From: Maratus speciosus
Taxonomy: Eukaryota; Arthropoda; Arachnida; Araneae; Salticidae
DNA: 64,000 nucleotides
NCBI GenBank assembly: GCA_963932465.1
Contig: CAWVRF010001058.1
Location: 434,001-498,000 of the forward strand
Direction of reading: 5' to 3'
Below, in pieces: positions 39,607 to 49,907 of this stretch. Each line of letters opens with the position of its first letter. The first letter of the stretch is position 1. Under the pieces are notes generated by a model, which saw only the letters and a program-made list of their open reading frames with translations, was not told where the DNA came from and did not search any database. The position numbers and the translations under genes were made by a program.

Positions 39607-40530
39607 TGTGAAGGCGCCTACCTTCACATATTAATATTAAGACTTTTCCTCTTTCCCCCCTTTAAAATTACATTTTTTTAAATTCTTAAATTTAATTATC
39701 TGTCTGCATTCGGATTCAATCTGTTTTTAGCACTCTTTTCCCTTCATAAATTAAGCATTCAATTCTCAGTCTCTTTAATATTTTAACCACAGCGCACTAC
39801 AGTTAAAAGAAAAGAAATCATTTCCTTTTCTCGCCTAATAACTGGATTCTAATTTTCATCCTTCTGCCTTAGTTTTGATGATATGCAGAAATTAGTCAGA
39901 CATATTACTTCTACATTTTTAGCCGTTGGTCCAGATGTAAGATATTAGTCATTTCAGTTATTAACCCTGTCTTTATTTTGTTTTGTTTATTAACGGGCGC
40001 TTCGGCCGCTTCAATCCCATGAGAACTTTGGCAAACCTATCGAATGTCCTTTTGCGGTTTATGTGCTATAATTACTAAGTAATCATCTGGCGTTAAATAG
40101 TTCTTATTAATCTTCTACATTCCCCATTCAATTTCAATTATTGTACTTTGACCACATGTCTTCCTCTCTTTAATCTCGCCATATAGTATATATATTTGGC
40201 GAAATTGTGTATGTAAGCTTGCCAACACTCCAGATTTCGAGAAAGTGTATTTTGAGTCAGACTATCTTCTGAACTCGCATGCTCTGAGCATAAGAATGTA
40301 GCGAGACTCTCTCTCCAACGCCCGGCTCCGGCCGAGGGCTCGCCTTGCAAAAAAAACTACCCGAACCTGGTGTCCGATTTGGTCAATAAAGAATTAGTTG
40401 TAACATTCGGCTTGTCTCTATCTGCAATATGGATTAATTCGTTCTGTTAATATTGTTTCACTTCGTTATCAACTCTTACAGCCATCGGAAAAATTCAACA
40501 CAAATGTACAAAATCCAAAGCTTCGCTACA
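39607..40530 (+). repeat. 3' LTR (924 bp)
   Basis: Direct copy of the 5' LTR with C at 40007 and 40339 where the 5' LTR has T, and otherwise identical in my line-by-line comparison. It ends CTTCGCTACA at 40530 and is followed by the target duplication. The near identity (2 in 924) shows a recent insertion, because LTRs are identical when an element integrates. Confidence 0.96.
40385..40390 (+). terminator. AATAAA polyadenylation signal, 3' LTR
   Basis: Canonical AATAAA about 190 bases after the TATA-like run of this LTR. This is the copy expected to end the element's genomic RNA on the plus strand. Confidence 0.6.
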
Positions 40531-40535
40531 GGTGC
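40531..40535 (+). repeat. Target-site duplication of LTR element, right copy
   Basis: GGTGC directly after TACA of the 3' LTR. It continues as AGGGCTGAAAATT, resuming the interrupted monomer exactly where the left copy stopped. Confidence 0.96.
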
Positions 40536-41591
40536 AGGGCTGAAAATTAATTTCTTAATAAATAATAAAGCGAAACCGAATATATTGTTTCAACAATCAA
40601 AGCATTGTTAGAAAATTCATCAGAAAGAGTTACCGCATATAAAACACGCAATATTTATGAATTGAATTCCGGTGCAGGGCTGAAAATTAATTTCTTAATA
40701 AATAATAAAGCGAAACCGAATATATTGTTTCAACAATCAAAGCATTGTTAGAAAATTCATCAGAAAGAGTTACCGCATATAAAACACGCAATATTTATGA
40801 ATTGAATTCCGGTACAGGGCTGAAAATTAATTTCTTAATAAATAATAAAGAGAAACCGAATATATTGTTTCAACAATCAAAGCATTGTTAGAAAATTCAT
40901 CAGAAAGAGTTACCGCATATAAAACACGCAATATTTATGAATTGAATTCCGGTGCACCGCTGAAAATTAATTTCTTATTAAATAATAAAGCGAAACCGAA
41001 TATATTGTTTCAACAATCAAAGCATTGTTAGAAAATTCATCAGAAAGAGTTACCTCATATAAAACACGCAATATTTATGAATTGAATTCCGGTGCAGGGC
41101 TGAAAATTAATTTCTTAATAAATAATAAAGCGAAACCGAATATATTGTTTCAACAATCAAAGCATTGATAGAAAATTCATCAGAAAGAGTTACCGCATAT
41201 AAAACACGCAATATTTATGAATTGAATTCCGGTGCAGGGCTGAAAATTAATTTCTTAATAAATAATAAAGCGAAACCGAATATATTGTTTCAACAATCAA
41301 AGCATTGTTAGAAAATTCATCAGAAAGAGTTACCGCATATAAAACACGCAATATTTATGAATTGAATTCCGGTGCAGGGCTGAAAATTAATTTCTTAATA
41401 AATAATAAAGCGAAACCGAATATATTGTTTCAACAATCAAAGCATTGTTAGAAAATTCATCAGAAAGAGTTACCGCATATAAAACACGCAATATTTATGA
41501 ATTGAATCCCGGTGCAGGACTCAAAATTAATTTCTTAGTAAATAATAAAGCGAAACCGAATATATTGTTTAAACAATGAAAGCATTGTTAG

Positions 41592-41615
41592 AAAGTTCAT
41601 CGAATTCCGGTGCAG
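41592..41615 (+). repeat. Monomer junction with 42-bp deletion
   Basis: GTTCATCGAATTCCGG here replaces the usual run from GTTCATCAGAAAG through TATGAATTGAATTCCGG, a loss of about 42 bases joining the 3' part of one monomer to the EcoRI region of the next. In the related arrangement near 44350 the full sequence is present. I saw no other junction like it in the window. Confidence 0.85.
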
Positions 41616-43813
41616 GGCTCAAAATTAATTAATTAATAAATAATAAAGCGAAACCGAATATATTGTTTCAACAATCAAAGCATTGTTAGAAAATTCAACA
41701 GAAAGAGTTACCGCATATAAAACACGCAATATTTATTAATTGAATTCCGGTGCAGGGCTGAAAATTAATTTCTTAATAAATAATAAAGCGAAACCGAATA
41801 TATTGTTTCAACAATCAAAGCATTGTTAGAAAATTCACCAGAAAGAGTTACCTCATATAAAACACGCAATATTTATGAATTGAATTCCGGTGCAGGGCTG
41901 AAAATTAATTTTTTAATAAATAATAAAGCGAAACCGAATATATTGTTTCAACAATAAAGAATTGTTAGAATATTCATCAGAAAGAGTTACCGCATATAAA
42001 ACACGCAATATTTATGAATTGAATTCCGGTGCAGGGCTGAAAATTAATTTCTTACTAAATAATAAAGCGAAACCGAATATATTGTTTCTACAATCAAAGC
42101 ATTGTTAGAAAATTCATCAGAAAGAGTTACCGCATATAAAACACGCAATATTTATGAATTGAATTCCGGTGCAGGGCTGAAAATTAATTTCTTAATAAAT
42201 AATAAAGCGAAACCGAATATATTGTTTCAACAATCAAAGCATTGTTAGAAAATTCATCAGAAAGAGTTACCGCATATAAAACACGCAATATTTATGAATT
42301 GAATTCCGGTGTAGGGCTGAAAATTAATTTCTTAATAAATAATAAAGCGAAACCGAATATATTGTTTCAACAATCAAAGCATTGTTAGAAAATTCATCAG
42401 AATGAGTTACCGCATATAAAACACGCAATATTTATGAATTGATTTCCGGTGCACCGCTGAAAATTAATTTCTTAATAAATAATAAAGCGAAACCGAATAT
42501 ATTGTTTCAACAATCAAAGCATTGTTAGAAAATTTATCAGAAAGAGTTACCGCATATAAAACACGCAATATTTATGAATTGAATTCCGGTACAGGGCTGA
42601 AAATTAATTTCTTAATAAATAATAAAGAGAAACCGAATATATTGTTTCAACAATCAAAGCATTGTTAGAAAATTCATCAGAAAGAGTTACCGCAAATAAA
42701 ACACGCAATATTTATGAATTGAATTCCGGTGCACCGCTGAAAATTAATTTCTTATTAAATAATAAAGCGAAACCGAATATATTGTTTCAACAATCAAAGC
42801 ATTGTTAGAAAATTCATCAGAAAGAGTTACCTCATATAAAACACGCAATATTTATGAATTGAATTCCGGTGCAGGGCTGAAAATTAATTTCTTAATAAAT
42901 AATAAAGCGAAACCGAATATATTGTTTCAACAATAAAGAATTGTTAGAATATTCATCAGAAAGAGTTACCGCATATAAAACACGCAATATTTATGAATTG
43001 AATTCCGGTGCAGGGCTCAAAATTAATTTCTTAATAAATAATAAAGCGAAACCGAATATATTGTTTCAACAATCAAAGCATTGTTAGAAAATTCATCAGA
43101 AAGAGTTACCGCATATAAAACACGCAATATTTATGAATTGAATTCCGGTGCAGGGCTCAAAATTAATTTCTTAATAAATAATAAAGCGAAACCGAATATA
43201 TTGTTTCAACAATCAAAGCATTGTTAGAAAATTCATCAGAAAGAGTTACCGCATATAAAACACGCAATATTTATGAATTGAATTCCGGTGCAGGGCTGAA
43301 AATTAATTTCTTAATAAATAATAAAGCGAAACCGAATATATTGTTTCAACAATCAAAGCATTGTTAGAAAATTCAACAGAATGAGTTACCGCATATAAAA
43401 CACGCAATATTTATTTATTGATTTCCGGTGCACCGCTGAAAATTAATTTCTTAATAAATAATAAAGCGAAACCGAATATATTGTTTCAACAATCAAAGCA
43501 GTGTTAGAAAATTCATCAGAAAGAGTTACCGCATATAAAACACGCAATATTTATGCATTGAATCCCGGTGCAGGGCTCAAAATTAATTTCTTAGTAAATA
43601 ATAAAGCGAAACCGAATATATTGTTTAAACAATGAAAGCATTGTTAGAAAATTCATCAGAAAGAGTTACCGCATATAAAACACGCAATATTTATGAATTG
43701 AATTCCGGTGCAGGGCTCAAAATAAATTAATTAATAAATAATAAAGTGAAACCGAATATATTGTTTCAACAATCAAAGCATTGTTAGAAAATTCAACAGA
43801 AAGAGTTACCGCA

Positions 43814-46610
43814 TATAAAACACGCAATATTTATGAATTGAATTCCGGTGCAGGGCTGAAAATTAATTTCTTAATAAATAATAAAGCGAAACCGAATATA
43901 TTGTTTCAACAATCAAAGCATTGTTAGAAAATTCATCAGAAAGAGTTACCGCATATAAAACACGCAATATTTATGAATTGAATTCCGGTGCAGGGCTGAA
44001 AATTAATTTCTTAATAAATAATAAAGCGAAACCGAATATATTGTTTCAACAATCAAAGCATTGTTAGAAAATTCATCAGAAAGAGTTACCGCATATAAAA
44101 CACGCAATATTTATGAATTGAATTCCGATGCAGGGCTGAAAATTAATTTCTTAATAAATAATAAAGCGAAACCGAATATATTGTTTCAACAATCAAAGCA
44201 TTGTTAGAAAACTCATCAGAAAGAGTTACCGCATATAAAACACGCAATATTTATGAATTGAATCCCGGTGCAGGGCTCAAAATTAATTTCTTAGTAAATA
44301 ATAAAGCGAAACCGAATATATTGTTTAAACAATGAAAGCATTGTTAGAAAGTTCATCAGAAAGAGTTACCGCATATAAAACACGCAATATTTATGAATTG
44401 AATTCCGGTGCAGGGCTCAAAATTAATTAATTAATAAATAATAAAGCGAAACCGAATATATTGTTTCAACAATCAAAGCATTGTTAGAAAATTCAACAGA
44501 AAGAGTTACCGCATATAAAACACGCAATATTTATTAATTGAATTCCGGTGCAGGGCTGAAAATTAATTTCTTAATAAATAATAAAGCGAAACCGAATATA
44601 TTGTTTCAACAATCAAAGCATTGTTAGAAAATTCATCAGAAAGAGTTACCGCATATAAAACACGCAATATTTATGAATTGAATTCCGGTGCAGGGCTGAA
44701 AATTAATTTCTTAAAAAATAATAAAGCGAAACCGAATATATTGTTTCAACAATCAAAGCATTGTTAGAAAATTCAACAGAATGAGTTACCGCATATAAAA
44801 CACGCAATATTTATTTATTGATTTCCGGTGCACCGCTGAAAATTAATTTCTTAATAAATAATAAAGCGAAACCGAATATATTGTTTCAACAATCAAAGCA
44901 TTGTTAGAAAATTCATCAGAAAGAGTTACCTCATATAAAACACGCAATATTTATGAATTGAATTCCGGTGCAGGGCTGAAAATTAATTTTTTAATAAATA
45001 ATAAAGCGAAACCGAATATATTGTTTCAACAATAAAGAATTGTTAGAATATTCATCAGAAAGAGTTACCGCATATAAAACACGCAATATTTATGAATTGA
45101 ATTCCGGTGCAGGGCTGAAAATTAATTTCTTAATAAATAATAAAGCGAAACCGAATATATTGTTTCTACAATCAAAGCATTGTTAGAAAATTCATCAGAA
45201 AGAGTTACCGCATATAAAACACGCAATATTTATGAATTGAATTCCGGTGCAGGGCTGAAAATTAATTTCTTAAAAAATAATAAAGCGAAACCGAATATAT
45301 TGTTTCAACAATCAAAGCATTGTTAGAAAATTCAACAGAATGAGTTACCGCATATAAAACACGCAATATTTATTTGTTGATTTCCGGTGCACCGCTGAAA
45401 ATTAATTTCTTAATAAATAATAAAGCGAAACCGAATATATTGTTTCAACAATCAAAGCATTGTTAGAAAATTCATCAGAAAGAGTTACCTCATATAAAAC
45501 ACGCAATATTTATGAATTGAATTCCGGTGCAGGGCTGAAAATTAATTTTTTAATAAATAATAAAGCGAAACCGAATATATTGTTTCAACAATAAAGAATT
45601 GTTAGAATATTCATCAGAAAGAGTTACCGCATATAAAACACGCAATATTTATGAATTGAATTCCGGTGCAGGGCTGAAAATTAATTTCTTAATAAATAAT
45701 AAAGCGAAACCGAATATATTGTTTCTACAATCAAAGCATTGTTAGAAAATTCATCAGAAAGAGTTACCGCATATAAAACACGCAATATTTATGAATTGAA
45801 TTCCGGTGCAGGGCTGAAAATTAATTTCTTAATAAATAATAAAGCGAAACCGAATATATTGTTTCAACAATCAAAGCATTGTTAGAAAATTCATCAGAAA
45901 GAGTTACCGCATATAAAACACGCAATATTTATGAATTGAATTCCGGTGCAGGGCTGAAAATTAATTTCTTAATAAATAATAAAGCGAAACCGAATATATT
46001 GTTTCAACAATCAAAGCATTGTTAGAAAATTCATCAGAATGAGTTACCGCATATAAAACACGCAATATTTATGAATTGATTTCCGGTGCACCGCTGAAAA
46101 TTAATTTCTTAATAAATAATAAAGCGAAACCGAATATATTGTTTCAACAATCAAAGCATTGTTAGAAAATTTATCAGAAAGAGTTACCGCATATAAAACA
46201 CGCAATATTTATGAATTGAATTCCGGTGCAGGTCTGAAAATTAATTTCTTAATAAATAATAAAGCGAAACTGAATATATTGTTTCAACAATCAAAGCATT
46301 GTTAGAAAATTCATCAGAAAGAGTACCGCATATAAAACACGCAATATTTATGAATTGAATTCCTGTGCAGGGCTCAAAATTAATTTATTAATAAATAATA
46401 AAGCGAAACCGAATATATTGTTTCAACAATCAAAGCATTGTTAGAAAATTCATCAGAAAGAGTTACCGCGTATAAAACACGCAATATTTATGAATTGAAT
46501 TCCGCTGCAGGGCTCAAAATTAATTTATTAATAAATAATAAAGCGAAACCGAATATATTGTTTCAACAATCAAAGCATTGTTAGAAAATTCATCAGAAAG
46601 AGTTACCGCG
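43814..46610 (+). repeat. 2797-bp higher-order block, copy 1
   Basis: Rare variants recur exactly 2797 bases later: TCCGATGCAGGG (44124 and 46921), TTAAAAAATAATAAAG (44711 and 47508), TATTTGTTGATTTCC (45371 and 48168), AAAGAGTACCGC with one T missing (near 46320 and 49117), and TTCCTGTGCAGG (near 46361 and 49158). Edges are set by A/G differences in CCGCATA versus CCGCGTA. A smaller internal duplication, offset 559, is visible at 44711 and 45270. Confidence 0.88.
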
Positions 46611-49406
46611 TATAAAACACGCAATATTTATGAATTGAATTCCGGTGCAGGGCTGAAAATTAATTTCTTAATAAATAATAAAGCGAAACCGAATATATTG
46701 TTTCAACAATCAAAGCATTGTTAGAAAATTCATCAGAAAGAGTTACCGCATATAAAACACGCAATATTTATGAATTGAATTCCGGTGCAGGGCTGAAAAT
46801 TAATTTCTTAATAAATAATAAAGCGAAACCGAATATATTGTTTCAACAATCAAAGCATTGTTAGAAAATTCATCAGAAAGAGTTACCGCATATAAAACAC
46901 GCAATATTTATGAATTGAATTCCGATGCAGGGCTGAAAATTAATTTCTTAATAAATAATAAAGCGAAACCGAATATATTGTTTCAACAATCAAAGCATTG
47001 TTAGAAAACTCATCAGAAAGAGTTACCGCATATAAAACACGCAATATTTATGAATTGAATCCCGGTGCAGGGCTCAAAATTAATTTCTTAGTAAATAATA
47101 AAGCGAAACCGAATATATTGTTTAAACAATGAAAGCATTGTTAGAAAGTTCATCAGAAAGAGTTACCGCATATAAAACACGCAATATTTATGAATTGAAT
47201 TCCGGTGCAGGGCTCAAAATTAATTAATTAATAAATAATAAAGCGAAACCGAATATATTGTTTCAACAATCAAAGCATTGTTAGAAAATTCAACAGAAAG
47301 AGTTACCGCATATAAAACACGCAATATTTATTAATTGAATTCCGGTGCAGGGCTGAAAATTAATTTCTTAATAAATAATAAAGCGAAACCGAATATATTG
47401 TTTCAACAATCAAAGCATTGTTAGAAAATTCATCAGAAAGAGTTACCGCATATAAAACACGCAATATTTATGAATTGAATTCCGGTGCAGGGCTGAAAAT
47501 TAATTTCTTAAAAAATAATAAAGCGAAACCGAATATATTGTTTCAACAATCAAAGCATTGTTAGAAAATTCAACAGAATGAGTTACCGCATATAAAACAC
47601 GCAATATTTATTTATTGATTTCCGGTGCACCGCTGAAAATTAATTTCTTAATAAATAATAAAGCGAAACCGAATATATTGTTTCAACAATCAAAGCATTG
47701 TTAGAAAATTCATCAGAAAGAGTTACCTCATATAAAACACGCAATATTTATGAATTGAATTCCGGTGCAGGGCTGAAAATTAATTTTTTAATAAATAATA
47801 AAGCGAAACCGAATATATTGTTTCAACAATAAAGAATTGTTAGAATATTCATCAGAAAGAGTTACCGCATATAAAACACGCAATATTTATGAATTGAATT
47901 CCGGTGCAGGGCTGAAAATTAATTTCTTAATAAATAATAAAGCGAAACCGAATATATTGTTTCTACAATCAAAGCATTGTTAGAAAATTCATCAGAAAGA
48001 GTTACCGCATATAAAACACGCAATATTTATGAATTGAATTCCGGTGCAGGGCTGAAAATTAATTTCTTAAAAAATAATAAAGCGAAACCGAATATATTGT
48101 TTCAACAATCAAAGCATTGTTAGAAAATTCAACAGAATGAGTTACCGCATATAAAACACGCAATATTTATTTGTTGATTTCCGGTGCACCGCTGAAAATT
48201 AATTTCTTAATAAATAATAAAGCGAAACCGAATATATTGTTTCAACAATCAAAGCATTGTTAGAAAATTCATCAGAAAGAGTTACCTCATATAAAACACG
48301 CAATATTTATGAATTGAATTCCGGTGCAGGGCTGAAAATTAATTTTTTAATAAATAATAAAGCGAAACCGAATATATTGTTTCAACAATAAAGAATTGTT
48401 AGAATATTCATCAGAAAGAGTTACCGCATATAAAACACGCAATATTTATGAATTGAATTCCGGTGCAGGGCTGAAAATTAATTTCTTAATAAATAATAAA
48501 GCGAAACCGAATATATTGTTTCTACAATCAAAGCATTGTTAGAAAATTCATCAGAAAGAGTTACCGCATATAAAACACGCAATATTTATGAATTGAATTC
48601 CGGTGCAGGGCTGAAAATTAATTTCTTAATAAATAATAAAGCGAAACCGAATATATTGTTTCAACAATCAAAGCATTGTTAGAAAATTCATCAGAAAGAG
48701 TTACCGCATATAAAACACGCAATATTTATGAATTGAATTCCGGTGCAGGGCTGAAAATTAATTTCTTAATAAATAATAAAGCGAAACCGAATATATTGTT
48801 TCAACAATCAAAGCATTGTTAGAAAATTCATCAGAATGAGTTACCGCATATAAAACACGCAATATTTATGAATTGATTTCCGGTGCACCGCTGAAAATTA
48901 ATTTCTTAATAAATAATAAAGCGAAACCGAATATATTGTTTCAACAATCAAAGCATTGTTAGAAAATTTATCAGAAAGAGTTACCGCATATAAAACACGC
49001 AATATTTATGAATTGAATTCCGGTGCAGGTCTGAAAATTAATTTCTTAATAAATAATAAAGCGAAACTGAATATATTGTTTCAACAATCAAAGCATTGTT
49101 AGAAAATTCATCAGAAAGAGTACCGCATATAAAACACGCAATATTTATGAATTGAATTCCTGTGCAGGGCTCAAAATTAATTTATTAATAAATAATAAAG
49201 CGAAACCGAATATATTGTTTCAACAATCAAAGCATTGTTAGAAAATTCATCAGAAAGAGTTACCGCGTATAAAACACGCAATATTTATGAATTGAATTCC
49301 GCTGCAGGGCTCAAAATTAATTTATTAATAAATAATAAAGCGAAACCGAATATATTGTTTCAACAATCAAAGCATTGTTAGAAAATTCATCAGAAAGAGT
49401 TACCGC
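46611..49406 (+). repeat. 2797-bp higher-order block, copy 2
   Basis: Tandem partner of 43814-46610 with the same private variants in the same order. It ends where CCGCATATAAAAC appears at about 49403 instead of CCGCGTATAAAAC. It is followed by two monomers of other subtypes and then the SINE. Confidence 0.88.
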
Positions 49407-49670
49407 ATATAAAACACGCAATATTTATGAATTGAATCCCGGTGCAGGGCTCAAAATTAATTTCTTAGTAAATAATAAAGCGAAACCGAATATATTGTTT
49501 AAACAAACAAAGCATTGTTAGAAAATTCATCAGAAAGAGTTACCGCATATAAAACACGCAATATTTATGAACTGAATTCCGGTGCAGGGCTGAAAATTAA
49601 TTTTTTAATAAATAATAAAAAGAAACCGAATATATTGTTTCAACAATGAAAGCATTGTTAGAAAATTCAT

Positions 49671-49677
49671 CAGAAAG
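49671..49677 (+). repeat. SINE target-site duplication, left copy
   Basis: CAGAAAG here is repeated at 49910-49916. The uninterrupted monomer reads CATCAGAAAGAGTTACC once. The duplication is 7 bp, or 6 if the last C belongs to the SINE, which is short for a LINE-mobilised element. Confidence 0.8.
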
Positions 49678-49851
49678 GGTTGATCGGGTTGATTGTTGAC
49701 GGCCAATTATCTACACGAGGGATATGGGCCCTAGGGGGAGTGCCTTCCGTGGAGGTCTTTCTAAGGGAACCTAATCCGTATTAACGCATGGAAATCCACG
49801 GTTCGAAGAAAAACACGAAAACTCCGAACGATTAGGCCGACGGGCGCGATT

Positions 49852-49862
49852 GGGTTCGAACC
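49852..49862 (-). promoter_or_regulatory. Pol III B box of SINE
   Basis: Minus-strand GGTTCGAACCC matches the B-box consensus GGTTCGANNCC and would form the T-loop in a tRNA. Confidence 0.85.
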
Positions 49863-49896
49863 CAGCACCTCCCGTCTACCAGCTTCGAGAGCAGAA

Positions 49897-49907
49897 CCTC
49901 TCAGCCA
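49897..49907 (-). promoter_or_regulatory. Pol III A box of SINE
   Basis: Minus-strand TGGCTGAGAGG is close to the A-box consensus TGGCNNAGTGG and lies two bases inside the SINE 5' end, correctly placed upstream of the B box. Confidence 0.8.

Larger units (their letters stand above)
30977..40530 (+). mobile_element. Complete non-autonomous LTR retrotransposon, Ty3/Gypsy-like, 9554 bp
   Basis: The element has two 924-bp direct repeats beginning TGTG and ending TACA, a 5-bp target duplication, a primer-binding-site candidate six bases after the 5' LTR, and a short G-rich tract just before the 3' LTR. The LTRs differ at only two positions, so insertion is recent. The interior (31901-39606, 7706 bp) should hold gag and pol, but the longest open frames are about 125 codons and none shows protease, reverse transcriptase, RNase H or integrase motifs. 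I therefore class it as a large non-autonomous derivative (LARD-like), mobilised in trans. Gypsy assignment rests on duplication length and LTR and PBS style, not on protein sequence. The element splits a satellite monomer after GGTGC. Confidence 0.92.
40531..49677 (+). repeat. 140-bp satellite array, middle block
   Basis: Same satellite family and same orientation as the left array, resuming in phase after the LTR insertion. About 65 monomers. The GATTTCCGGTGCACCGCTG subtype, the TACCTCATATAAAAC subtype, the CAATAAAGAATTG subtype and the TTTCTACAATC subtype follow one another repeatedly (for example from 44816, 45375, 47613 and 48172), forming a recognisable higher-order motif also seen at 28.7, 30.2, 61.6 and 63.6 kb. 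A 2797-bp tandem duplication occupies about 43814-49406. Confidence 0.96.

Noticed and set aside
39257..39634. 125-codon plus-strand frame at the 3' end of the element
   Set aside because: Low-complexity, Phe/Tyr/Lys-rich, runs through the PPT and into the 3' LTR. No integrase or envelope motif seen.
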